Below are positions 8,034 through 15,979 of a DNA stretch of 64,000 nucleotides, piece after piece; the first letter of the stretch is position 1; every line of letters starts with the position of its first letter. Source of the stretch: Ulvibacterium marinum (GTDB lineage Bacteria > Bacteroidota > Bacteroidia > Flavobacteriales > Flavobacteriaceae). The notes beneath the pieces are model-generated. The model ran no database searches. It worked only from the letters and a program-made list of their open reading frames with translations, and had not been told where the DNA came from. The stretch is from positions 1,550,001 to 1,614,000 of the forward strand of contig NZ_RBCJ01000001.1 of NCBI RefSeq assembly GCF_003626755.1, given 5' to 3'. The translations under genes and the position numbers were made by a program.

Positions 8034-9512
8034 ATGCAGATCGAAACTATCGATAATAAAGTTAACTATTCTGAAAACCTAGGTGAATTCCCACTTTCGC
8101 CGATTATCTCCGAATGGATGGAATCCATTCTAAATAAACCGATTCTCTTAAGATCGTTGACAAAGGAACACGGGTCTACTATTAATATTCATCATCTATC
8201 GTCTTTCGATAAAAATGTCGATGATTATCGAAAGGTCTTCATGACCTATGAACTTGATGGCAAGGTCTATTTTGCACGGAAGGCGAACAAGTCCAAGGCC
8301 CTTGTTAAGCGGGCTCTGGAATCGGGCGTCGGTGTCGATACGGCAAGCAGGGAAGAACTGGCACAGGCTATCGAACTTGGTGGTGGCCATGATAATCTCG
8401 TTCTTACCGCTGCTATAAAGACTAGGCCTATGATAGAACTAGCCTTAAGGAACAATGTTCCAATAATCATCGATAACGAAGATGAGCTGATATTGGTCAA
8501 TGACTTGGCCAACAGTTTGGGTAGAATAGCGGCCATTGGCCTGCGATTGAGTGGTTTCAAATTCAAGAATAAAAAGCTTTATAGCCGATTCGGTTTTGAT
8601 GTAAATTTGGACAAGGGTTGGTTAAAGCGATGGTTCAATGACGATCCTCGCTTCCACAATTTAAAACTGATAGGTCTTCATTTCCATTTAGATGGATATT
8701 CTACCGCCCAGCGCGCAGAGGGCATCCTGCAATCCTTGGAGTTTAAAGAGTACCTATCGGTCGGAGGGCAGACGATCCGATTTCTAGATATAGGCGGGGG
8801 AATATTAATGAACTATCTTCGGGACAAGCAGCAATGGCAGGATTTCAATTCCGCATTAAAACAAGCTGTCTTCGGGGATAGGCGGCCATTGACCTTTGGT
8901 AACGATGGATTGGGATATGAGAAGAACCATACCACGAAATCGATTACCGGTAATCTACAGACTTATCCTTACTATAATGATATCAATAAGACTTCGTTCT
9001 TGAAGGAAATTTTGGATTACACTCCAGGGTTTGGATTGGATACCGTGGCCGATACTATTCGAAGGAATGGGATGCAGTTGCGCATCGAACCGGGCAGGTC
9101 CCTGTTAGACCAGGTGGGAATGACCATAGCGAAGGTTGCCCATCGCAAGAAGGATTCGAATGGCGATTGGCTTGTAGGACTGGAAATGAACATGAGCCAA
9201 TTGCGCAGCAGCAGCAGGGATTTTTTGGTCGACCCCTACCTAGTTTATAACAGGGAACCTGAAGAGACTAAAAATACTTCAATGTATTTTACGGGGGCAT
9301 ATTGTCTGGAGCAGGACGTGATCCTTAAACGAAAATTCACCTTCCCTGGTCTACCGGGTATCGGAGATCACATTGCCTTTATCAACACGGGGGGTTATAT
9401 GATGCATTTTTATGAGACAGAGGCCCATCTATTCGCCCTGTCGACAAATTTATATTGCACGGCCGATCGCTTAGTGGATGGGACCAGTATATACAGGGAC
9501 GATCAACTATGA
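8034..9512 (+). CDS. Y4yA-like PLP-dependent decarboxylase-fold enzyme
   Basis: The 492-residue protein is of the alanine-racemase/diaminopimelate-decarboxylase fold type III. The PLP lysine is in YFARKANKSKALVKRAL, followed by GVGVDTASREELAQAIELG, typical of this fold. Later elements include LIGLHFHLDGY, the Gly-rich phosphate loop FLDIGGGILMNY, LRIEPGRSLLDQVG and a late TGAYCLEQD Cys segment. Overall length and order resemble the Y4yA family. It ends the operon and starts 1 nt after the FAD protein. In siderophore pathways an analogous decarboxylase is SbnH. The substrate here is unknown. Confidence 0.75.
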   Translation: MQIETIDNKVNYSENLGEFPLSPIISEWMESILNKPILLRSLTKEHGSTINIHHLSSFDKNVDDYRKVFMTYELDGKVYFARKANKSKALVKRALESGVGVDTASREELAQAIELGGGHDNLVLTAAIKTRPMIELALRNNVPIIIDNEDELILVNDLANSLGRIAAIGLRLSGFKFKNKKLYSRFGFDVNLDKGWLKRWFNDDPRFHNLKLIGLHFHLDGYSTAQRAEGILQSLEFKEYLSVGGQTIRFLDIGGGILMNYLRDKQQWQDFNSALKQAVFGDRRPLTFGNDGLGYEKNHTTKSITGNLQTYPYYNDINKTSFLKEILDYTPGFGLDTVADTIRRNGMQLRIEPGRSLLDQVGMTIAKVAHRKKDSNGDWLVGLEMNMSQLRSSSRDFLVDPYLVYNREPEETKNTSMYFTGAYCLEQDVILKRKFTFPGLPGIGDHIAFINTGGYMMHFYETEAHLFALSTNLYCTADRLVDGTSIYRDDQL

Positions 9513-9558
9513 CAGTTGTGTGATAACTGTTGAACGGCAATGCTAATTTGAAACGGGG

Positions 9559-9816
9559 ATGGAAATCATAGTGGATTTAGGAATTATATTCGGCAGTTTG
9601 ACCATCGTAGGGGCCTTGCATTTCCTTTTACGAATGTTCCGGCATAAGATTGGTGTGAATATATCAACGCGAACTTTCGCACTTTTTTTTGCCTTGAATG
9701 CCTTCCTGGCAAATGCGGAGCTGTTCAGCGCAAGATGGGCCTTGTTCACCATCTGTTCTGTCTCATGTGTTCTCAACGGCGTGGTGCTGATCAAGGACCT
9801 CGGACAGTATTCTTAA
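9559..9816 (+). CDS. Small hypothetical membrane protein
   Basis: An 85-residue protein with two or three hydrophobic segments (about 5-24, 38-52 and 58-77). It begins 46 nt after the PLP operon and could be cotranscribed. No family is recognised. Confidence 0.55.
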   Translation: MEIIVDLGIIFGSLTIVGALHFLLRMFRHKIGVNISTRTFALFFALNAFLANAELFSARWALFTICSVSCVLNGVVLIKDLGQYS

Positions 9817-9901
9817 GGTCTTTTCTAGCAAGTTGACCATTCGTGTATTGGGCAATAATGTTAGTTCAAAAGTGTATATACAAACATCAACATGAACATA
9901 A

Positions 9902-10468
9902 ATGGAAAAGTTTTTATTCGATAATCAGGACAATCTTATACGGATCGCATTTTCAGCGCCCGTAATCTATGCCATAGTGATTCTATATATCCGACTGGTC
10001 GGAAAAAGGGCGACTTCGCAAATGAACAGTTTCGATTGGATCGTAACCGTTGCAATGGGTTCCCTGGTCGCTTCGACCATCATTCTTAAGGACATTTCAA
10101 TCCTTGAAGGCGCCTTCTCCATACTCCTGCTATTGCTCATGCAATTGATTTTGACCAAATTAATGGTACACAGTTCAGCACTTAGGAAGGTCGTACGTTC
10201 CTCACCCCAACTTCTGGTCTACAATGGCGAATTTTTAGAAGATAATATGGCTTCCGAACGAATCGTCAAAAATGAGATCCTATCCGCGATAAGGCACCGC
10301 GGCGTACAAAATATCAAGGAAGTCCATGCCGTTGTCTTGGAAACCGATGCTACCTTTAGTGTAATAACCAAAGAAGAGGACAATGCCCCCTATACCTTGG
10401 CAGATGTGCAGGGACTGCCTGAAGGCCTAAAAGAGGATCTGGAAAAGCGAAACGAGAAAGAGGATTAA
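9902..10468 (+). CDS. DUF421 (YetF-type) membrane protein
   Basis: The product has 188 residues, with three membrane segments in the first 90 (about 14-32, 43-62 and 68-86). A cytosolic alpha/beta domain follows, containing PQLLVYNGEFLEDNMASERI, the RHRGVQNIKEVHAVVLETDATFSVI strand set and an acidic tail. That is the DUF421 layout also seen in Bacillus YetF/YrbG. The RLVGKRATSQMNSFDWIVTVAMGSL stretch, with conserved Gly-Lys-Arg and Asp, is diagnostic. Members are associated with envelope or spore membranes. The biochemical role is unknown. Confidence 0.85.
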   Translation: MEKFLFDNQDNLIRIAFSAPVIYAIVILYIRLVGKRATSQMNSFDWIVTVAMGSLVASTIILKDISILEGAFSILLLLLMQLILTKLMVHSSALRKVVRSSPQLLVYNGEFLEDNMASERIVKNEILSAIRHRGVQNIKEVHAVVLETDATFSVITKEEDNAPYTLADVQGLPEGLKEDLEKRNEKED

Positions 10469-10487
10469 TAATATAACTAATTAAGCG

Positions 10488-10685
10488 ATGAGAAATTTAC
10501 TTTTGATTACGTGGTGCGTCCTGTTGGGGTTTGGTCTGAAATTGTCTGGCCACAGTTATTTGGAACTAGGTTATGTTGCTTTTGGTATTATTCTTTTTAT
10601 GTATTATCTGCAATCACTTCGAAAAAGAACACATGGCTATTCGCTAAAAAAATCACATAATCCATTCAAGGAAACTCAATTGTAA
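10488..10685 (+). CDS. Small hypothetical membrane protein
   Basis: A 65-residue protein with two membrane segments and a basic tail, 19 nt after the DUF421 gene and likely cotranscribed with it. No family is recognised. Confidence 0.5.
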   Translation: MRNLLLITWCVLLGFGLKLSGHSYLELGYVAFGIILFMYYLQSLRKRTHGYSLKKSHNPFKETQL

Positions 10686-10697
10686 TATCAAAATAGA

Positions 10698-10906
10698 ATG
10701 AAAAAATATTTCTTAGAAATAATTTTGACGACAATTGACTTCTTAACCTATAGTTTGGTTTCGAGTATATGGTTTTTAGCTTCTCTGGCCGATTGTCACC
10801 TTTTAGGATTTGAAACTTATGGCTTTTTAGCTTTAGTCCAGAACTAACAGAATTGATTTATGCTTTAAGTGGAGTCGTATTATTTATATGGGGAATTTTG
10901 CTCTAA
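10698..10906 (+). pseudogene. Frameshifted small membrane protein gene
   Basis: The ATG frame encodes 49 residues (starting MKKYFLEIILTTIDFLTYSL) and stops at 10845-10847. Shifting frame near 10825-10830 continues into SPELTELIYALSGVVLFIWG with a stop at 10904-10906. Together the two halves make a typical two-TM small protein, so one indel has probably broken the gene. This is a modest-confidence call because the reading frames are short. Confidence 0.4.
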
Positions 10907-10972
10907 ATGAAGAAACATAAAAAGGGATTAAAATCGCAAAATGAATTTAAGAAGTTATTAAAGTATAAATAA
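10907..10972 (+). CDS. Possible 21-residue basic micro-ORF
   Basis: The ATG directly abuts the stop of the preceding broken gene, and the peptide is very Lys-rich (MKKHKKGLKSQNEFKKLLKYK). It could be a true tail of that gene's operon or chance coding in AT-rich DNA. Confidence 0.2.
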   Translation: MKKHKKGLKSQNEFKKLLKYK

Positions 10973-10978
10973 AGGAGG

Positions 10979-11058
10979 CTTACAGTTTTTAAATCACTGG
11001 AAGATTTGAAGTTTCATTTTACTAGGATATTAATTCGATATCAGTCAAAAACTGTAAG
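10979..11058 (+). repeat. 12-bp perfect inverted repeat in small-ORF strip
   Basis: CTTACAGTTTTT at 10979-10990 is matched by AAAAACTGTAAG at 11047-11058, with 56 nt between the arms. The spacing is long for a terminator, and no gene lies between. Its role is unknown. Confidence 0.5.
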
Positions 11059-11112
11059 TAGAAATTTAAAGTCTACATAAAGGATGATTGAACAAGAACC
11101 TGATAAAACTAA

Positions 11113-11292
11113 ATGAGAACTTCTTTTGCTCCATTACTTAGCGGTTTGATTGTTGCAATCCCAACGGCAATTGATTTCTATCTATCTTCTTTTTTAATTG
11201 GAGAACTTTTTGGAGGTGAGATCTATCTAGCAGTTCTGTTTATAATGTCGATGTTTTTTGTCTTTGCTAAAATTTTCAGAGTATACAAGTGA
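11113..11292 (+). CDS. Small hypothetical membrane protein (59 aa)
   Basis: ATG to TGA, with two hydrophobic segments (about 8-28 and 35-53) and a basic C-terminus (FRVYK). No family is recognised. It is one of several short genes in the AT-rich strip left of the mobile segment. Confidence 0.4.
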   Translation: MRTSFAPLLSGLIVAIPTAIDFYLSSFLIGELFGGEIYLAVLFIMSMFFVFAKIFRVYK

Positions 11293-11342
11293 ATTAAAGA
11301 CTGGAATTCTTAAATCAGAATAAAGTTCAAATAGAGAATGGT

Positions 11343-11579
11343 ATGGGTATATATGAATTCAATATTTTAAGCGAACGCGATAAATATGACACCGTATCTA
11401 CCCAAGGGCAATTCGTCGATACCATTGCAGAAGATAGGACAAAATATGTGCTCTATGCCATATCTTATTTTTGGGTAGAAGTTCAATACGACGCCTTGAA
11501 TAATAAGATAATCGGTATCTCCAGCTTTGTAGCAGGCAAAAGTTTAAATCGATACAGTAATGTTCTCAAAAGTATTTGA
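11343..11579 (+). CDS. Hypothetical soluble 78-aa protein
   Basis: A short soluble protein beginning MGIYEFNILSERDKYDTVST. The pattern (a strand, an acidic helix, then AISYFWVEVQYDALNNKIIGI) resembles small immunity-like or single-domain beta-rich cytosolic proteins of Bacteroidota accessory regions. No specific family is claimed. Confidence 0.5.
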   Translation: MGIYEFNILSERDKYDTVSTQGQFVDTIAEDRTKYVLYAISYFWVEVQYDALNNKIIGISSFVAGKSLNRYSNVLKSI

Positions 11580-11586
11580 TCGAACT

Positions 11587-11721
11587 ATGGCCAAGAAAAA
11601 ACTGCCCAGATGGTTGAGAATAATTCGTTACATTCTAAATTGTATTTGGTACCATGTACTCATGCCGGTAGGAATGTCAGAAGATGAATTTTCAAAACAA
11701 TTCAAATCCAAGTCTAAATAG
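11587..11721 (+). CDS. Possible 44-aa basic protein
   Basis: An ATG 7 nt after the preceding stop reads 44 residues, starting MAKKKLPRWLRIIRYILNCI, with a basic head, a hydrophobic middle and a KSKSK tail. The close spacing supports translation. The short length keeps confidence low. Confidence 0.35.
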   Translation: MAKKKLPRWLRIIRYILNCIWYHVLMPVGMSEDEFSKQFKSKSK

Positions 11722-11797
11722 ACGATACTCTGTTTTTGAAAGCTCTTTACAGATGCACCTTTTGTAAAAAGTTCAAATTAAAACTACAAGAATTTTG

Positions 11798-12787
11798 CTA
11801 GTTGGCTTCCTCCAACTGTCTTAGTATCTCCTGCCATTTTTCCTTTAATACCTTTTTATCGGGCAATTGTGTTTTATAATCCGCCACCAAAGTGGGCGAT
11901 AAACTACGGCTCAAGGCATATTCCACTACGGTATCATCCTTTCCCTTACAGAGTAGAATGCCTAAGCTGGGGTTTTCATTCGGGGTCTTTATATCCCTGT
12001 CCAATGCTTCCAGATAAAAATTGAGCTGCCCCAAAAACTCGGGCTTGAATTTTTCTATTTTCAATTCAATGGCTACCATGCATTGAAGGGTTCTGTGGTA
12101 GAACAACAAATCGATGGCGAAATCCTGATTTCCCACCTGCAAGGGGTATTCTTCGCCCATAAAGGCAAAATCCCTTCCGAATTCCAATAAAAATTTGCTG
12201 ATGTTCTGGGTTATTTTGACCTTCAGTTCATTCTCGGAATGTGCGTGGGGTAGTTGCAACATTTCCAAAACATAGGTGTCCTTAAAAATGCTGGTAATAT
12301 CCTTTGGAAATTCTCTCGACAGTGTTGAGAGTTTTGTATTGCCGAGCATGACCCGCTCGTAATAGGAGCTGTTTATCTGGCGTTCCAAGTCGCGGAAGGA
12401 CAAGCGTTCCTTTATCGTCAGTTTGATGTAAAACTCCTTCTCTTCATCACTTTTGGCCGCCGATACTATGGCCATATTGTGCGACCATGGAATTTCTCTC
12501 AACAGCGTCGAGAGTTTTTTGCTGCCCTTGTAGGTTTCATAAAATTGCTTCATCCGCCACAGATTTTGGGATGAAAACCCTTTGGTATTGGGCTGAACGG
12601 TCTTTATATAGGCGGCTAGCTCGTTCACAACCGATTTTCCCCAATTAGCCTTATTGACCTGCTCATGAACGTACTTCCCTATTTGCCAATACAGGTCTAT
12701 AATCTCCGTATTTACTTTTTGAAAGGCTCGTTGCTTCGACTTTTCAATTAATTGGACGATATGTTCAAACTGGGATTGTAGTTTCAT
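11798..12787 (-). CDS. DUF1016/YhcG-family PDDEXK nuclease
   Basis: The product has 329 residues. The N-terminal half is the DUF1016 N domain (LYWQIGKYVHEQVNKANWGKS, GFSSQNLWRMKQFYETY, PWSHNMAIV). The C-terminal half is a PDDEXK nuclease core: FAFMGEEYPLQVGNQDFAIDLLFYHR supplies the Asp, and MVAIELKI supplies the E-x-K. Members occur with restriction-modification loci and mobile elements. The gene starts 10 nt after the XRE gene and so belongs to the T4CP-XRE-nuclease operon. A palindromic 38-nt repeat occurs twice inside the coding region. Confidence 0.85.
   Translation of the reverse strand: MKLQSQFEHIVQLIEKSKQRAFQKVNTEIIDLYWQIGKYVHEQVNKANWGKSVVNELAAYIKTVQPNTKGFSSQNLWRMKQFYETYKGSKKLSTLLREIPWSHNMAIVSAAKSDEEKEFYIKLTIKERLSFRDLERQINSSYYERVMLGNTKLSTLSREFPKDITSIFKDTYVLEMLQLPHAHSENELKVKITQNISKFLLEFGRDFAFMGEEYPLQVGNQDFAIDLLFYHRTLQCMVAIELKIEKFKPEFLGQLNFYLEALDRDIKTPNENPSLGILLCKGKDDTVVEYALSRSLSPTLVADYKTQLPDKKVLKEKWQEILRQLEEAN
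12306..12343 (-). repeat. Palindromic in-frame element, copy A
   Basis: This 38-nt stretch holds an imperfect palindrome (CTCTCGACAGTGTTGAGAG) and encodes part of KLSTLSREFP in the DUF1016 protein. It matches copy B at 12489-12526 over most positions. Confidence 0.55.
12489..12526 (-). repeat. Palindromic in-frame element, copy B
   Basis: This 38-nt stretch holds CTCTCAACAGCGTCGAGAG, again an imperfect palindrome. It encodes KLSTLLREIP in the same protein, about 180 nt upstream in gene order of copy A. Confidence 0.55.
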
Positions 12788-12797
12788 AATGCAAGGT

Positions 12798-13199
12798 TCA
12801 AATCTTCGCTTTAAACTCCGTCAAAGCGGCGACCACGGCATGCTCCATTTCCTTATAGGAATCCTGGACATCGGACTGGTAGACCAAATTGTCCCCGATA
12901 TTCTGTTTGGGTATGAACTCGTTGTCGGGCAACAAGACCCACATAGGATTATATCCCAGGCTGTGGTAGAACAGAACGGCCTTCATGGTCAACACCGAAA
13001 TCGTACCTCGTTCGATATTGATCAATGAATTGTAATCGACGCCCAAACTTTCGGCCACATTTTTGGCGGAAAACCGACTGAACCGCTTGTCTTTGGCGTC
13101 ATCGTTCTTTTTCAGTTCTAGCCTGATCTTCTTCAACCGTTTGCCGATAAATGTAAAATCCTTGATCGTGGCGTTCTGTAGTTCTTCTATATTTTTCAT
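12798..13199 (-). CDS. XRE-type helix-turn-helix regulator
   Basis: The product has 133 residues. A helix-turn-helix lies at about 20-75 (KRLKKIRLELKKNDDAKDKRFSRFSAKNVAESLGVDYNSLINIERG), ending in the typical SLINIERG turn. A C-terminal part probably mediates dimerisation (LVYQSDVQDSYKEMEHAVVAAL). The ATG overlaps the stop of the coupling-protein gene (ATGA), so translation is coupled. It may regulate the element, for example through the shared upstream motif, but no operator has been demonstrated. Confidence 0.75.
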   Translation of the reverse strand: MKNIEELQNATIKDFTFIGKRLKKIRLELKKNDDAKDKRFSRFSAKNVAESLGVDYNSLINIERGTISVLTMKAVLFYHSLGYNPMWVLLPDNEFIPKQNIGDNLVYQSDVQDSYKEMEHAVVAALTEFKAKI

Positions 13200-15691
13200 G
13201 TGCTCTGAATTTCTACGGGATAAGAGGAATAATAGCTATTGTCATCGTCGTTATCATTGTCGAACAAGCGCTTATCTCCACTGGTATCGTTTTCATCAAA
13301 AGTAGGTTTTTCTGTAGAATCAGCAGTTGCTAGATGTTGCGTATAGTGATAGGAAACTTCACGTTCTTGGCTTATGGCCTCATCTACTTCATCATTGATT
13401 TTCGCTTTGTCAAAGATCGAAGATTCTAGATGTTCCCCTGTTATTTCATAATATTCATTACGTACCAAATCGTCGATATCCTGAAGCACGTTCATGAAAT
13501 TTTTGTCCAAAACACTATCGATTTCCTTTTGGACGAACCTACGATTGACCAAATGGTAGGTAAAGTTTTCCAGATTCCGGTTTATGTTGCTTCCGTTTCT
13601 TAGCTCATGGATTTCTTGCAAATGGTCGAAAAGCTGCAACTCCTTGACCAATGCCATAAAATTGTCTTTCTCCTCTTTGTTATCATAGTGTTTGCCTGCA
13701 AAATCGTCGAGGTAGGTATTATAGAAATCGATATAATCGACCTGCCTGCAATCCAATTGCGCTATGGTGTCGTAAAAGTTTAATTTTTTCAATGATTTCA
13801 TCATTTCAAGCACCAATTCGTCGTGATTGTCCAAGGTAAAGTCGTTGATAATAGGCATGTCATGATTTCCCTGAATCTTTTTTGATTCCATATTGGGCTT
13901 GATAAGTCCGTAGCATAGTTTGTTCTTTATCGGGTATTCGAATGTATCGGCAACAATGCCGCCGAAATATCCTGTGGACATTGATGTGATCTTACTTTTC
14001 GGCAGTAGTTCCTGCATGGCTGTGCTGATATTGGTCGTCGTATCGTTCCGGGAAATGGTTTTTGCCTGTTTCTCCTGATGGATCTTCCCGAAAATCTCAC
14101 TAACGCGCCTAGCGGTTTCCCCTTTGGCCGCTCCACTAAAGACATTGGAACAATTATCGAAAATGACCTCTGCCAACTCTTTTCCATAATCGGCGATCAA
14201 TTGGGTTATGCTCTGTATCCCCAGAATCGTCGCCACGTAATGTGAACGGCCGGTATCGATGATTTTACGCAGACCCATAATAAAAATGGTGGGGAGTTCG
14301 TCCAATATCAGGCCTAAAGGCCGCCCTCCCGGCTTGTTTACAACTTGAAGAATTTTGTTGATGTATAGGCCGATGGGAGCCGAATAGATTTCCGAACGAT
14401 CCGGATTGTTCTGTATGCACAAAATCTTCGGCTTTTTGGGATTGTTCAAATCCAACTGGAAATCGTTGCCCGTCATAATGTAGAATATTTCCTTATTGGC
14501 CAACATGGAAAGAGAAATCTGGGCACTTGCCGTTTGTCCGGCCAACTGTTGTACCGCCTCACGTTCCAGGGCATCCTTAAATGGAATCATCAGGCTTCGT
14601 ACCTCGACATCTTCCAGCATAATATGCAACAGATATTCGATATTTACCGTGGACAGAATGATGACATGGGGCAAGGTGCAGATGTTGATGCCCCTTTCTT
14701 TGGACTTTTTCTTCAAGTACCAAATCAATCCAGAGACAAAGCTGATCGCACTTTTGGAAAAGAAATCATTGCGTTTGATCCATTCCCTGTTGAGGTTTTT
14801 CATGATAATGGTAGCCGCATCCGAGGCATCCGTCTGGCTTTTCAACAAATACGGATTGATGGGATTGCAGCGGTGCGATTTTTCCACGTTATCAAAGCAG
14901 ATCACGTAGAAATCGGGCAATAAGGCAAGTTTTTCAGGCCTGTTTTTTAGCTGTTCCTTTTTGCGCAACCAATAATTATAAGTGATTTTGCTCAACGTAT
15001 CGAACTTGAAATCATAGATCAGTAACGTGAACAGCTTACTAATCAATTGTTCTATAATCTCCTCTATCAAAGCGAACGATTTACCGCTACCAGGAGTGCC
15101 TATAATCAGCAAGGCCCTGAACAGGTTGACGAAATTTATCCACCCTTTTCGAACTTTCTTCTTGTATCGATATTCATAGGGGATGTTTACGGAATAGGGG
15201 GTATCGATACGTTCTTCCATCTGTAAGAAGGTTTCGTTCTCTACGTTGAAAGGGTCTTTCTTCGATGGGTTCGTAAAGTTCATGACCTGAAACAAATGGA
15301 CGGCACCGGAGAGGGAGAAAAGAAACCCGAGAAAATACATACTCAGCGAACCCCAAATTCGTTGTAATGTGTCAAAAGCAAAAGCATCGGAGAGCAATAG
15401 TAACGAACAGCCCAGCGCATAAATGGCCAGTCCTTTGCCAAACGATTTGCCCTCCATCTTTTTAGGGTTGTATATCATTGCCGAACCTGTAATGACCATC
15501 AGAAGTAATACCCTGCTATAAAAGGGTCGTCCCAAAAGTTCAAATTTGGCCAGGAACTTATAGGTCATTTCGGCAAGGTTGCCTCCAAAATTATGGTAAC
15601 GCATCAACCCATAGTAGTCCAGGAAGCCGATGGCCGTGAATAATGCCGAGGAAATGAGCATGGCCGAAAAGGCCATTTTTCGATCGTTCAT
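13196..15691 (-). CDS. TraG/TraD-like conjugative coupling protein (T4CP)
   Basis: The product has 831 residues. About four membrane segments lie in the first 135. A VirD4/TraD-type ATPase domain follows, with Walker A GTPGSGKS (198-205) and a Walker B-like GLILDELPTIF. The IDTGRSHYVATILGIQSITQL segment is typical of T4CP motor domains. The C-terminal 200 residues are acidic and probably contact substrates. It pumps DNA into the mating channel in conjugation. It overlaps the XRE gene by 4 nt. No relaxase or pore gene lies next to it, which is unusual for a complete element. Confidence 0.85.
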   Translation of the reverse strand: MNDRKMAFSAMLISSALFTAIGFLDYYGLMRYHNFGGNLAEMTYKFLAKFELLGRPFYSRVLLLMVITGSAMIYNPKKMEGKSFGKGLAIYALGCSLLLLSDAFAFDTLQRIWGSLSMYFLGFLFSLSGAVHLFQVMNFTNPSKKDPFNVENETFLQMEERIDTPYSVNIPYEYRYKKKVRKGWINFVNLFRALLIIGTPGSGKSFALIEEIIEQLISKLFTLLIYDFKFDTLSKITYNYWLRKKEQLKNRPEKLALLPDFYVICFDNVEKSHRCNPINPYLLKSQTDASDAATIIMKNLNREWIKRNDFFSKSAISFVSGLIWYLKKKSKERGINICTLPHVIILSTVNIEYLLHIMLEDVEVRSLMIPFKDALEREAVQQLAGQTASAQISLSMLANKEIFYIMTGNDFQLDLNNPKKPKILCIQNNPDRSEIYSAPIGLYINKILQVVNKPGGRPLGLILDELPTIFIMGLRKIIDTGRSHYVATILGIQSITQLIADYGKELAEVIFDNCSNVFSGAAKGETARRVSEIFGKIHQEKQAKTISRNDTTTNISTAMQELLPKSKITSMSTGYFGGIVADTFEYPIKNKLCYGLIKPNMESKKIQGNHDMPIINDFTLDNHDELVLEMMKSLKKLNFYDTIAQLDCRQVDYIDFYNTYLDDFAGKHYDNKEEKDNFMALVKELQLFDHLQEIHELRNGSNINRNLENFTYHLVNRRFVQKEIDSVLDKNFMNVLQDIDDLVRNEYYEITGEHLESSIFDKAKINDEVDEAISQEREVSYHYTQHLATADSTEKPTFDENDTSGDKRLFDNDNDDDNSYYSSYPVEIQST

Positions 15692-15705
15692 GATATTTTG
15701 AGTGA

Positions 15706-15717
15706 GTTAAGGAATAT
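15706..15717 (-). promoter_or_regulatory. Shared element motif upstream of the T4CP gene
   Basis: ATATTCCTTAAC (minus strand) is followed by TCACTCA and lies 14 nt before the ATG. The same motif, with the same 14-nt spacing, precedes the methylase-helicase gene. Confidence 0.6.
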
Positions 15718-15728
15718 TAGTTTGGTAC

Positions 15729-15977
15729 TTAGGAGAACATCCGTTCATTCCATTCATCCAAGATGATCGATGATGCTATGGAAAATGACGATTTGTTTTT
15801 CCTGATATGGTCAATGGTCTTGTCCATTAAAAGGCTAGCTTGTTCGTTTATGAAAATTCGATAAGTATCCGCTTTTTGCAACCGGTGCTTTAGCTCCAAA
15901 TCGTTCTCTTCAATTAGGGCATCTAACACCTCTACATAGTATTGGTTGTCCTGTAATTCTTCTGATAGTGCTTCCAT
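15729..15977 (-). CDS. Hypothetical 82-aa helical protein of mobile element
   Basis: The product is an acidic, helical 82-residue protein (MEALSEELQDNQYYVEVLDAL...). It begins 2 nt after the stop of the toprim gene, so the two form one transcript. No family is recognised; it could be a small partner of the primase-like protein. Confidence 0.55.
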   Translation of the reverse strand: MEALSEELQDNQYYVEVLDALIEENDLELKHRLQKADTYRIFINEQASLLMDKTIDHIRKNKSSFSIASSIILDEWNERMFS

Positions 15978-15979
15978 GT

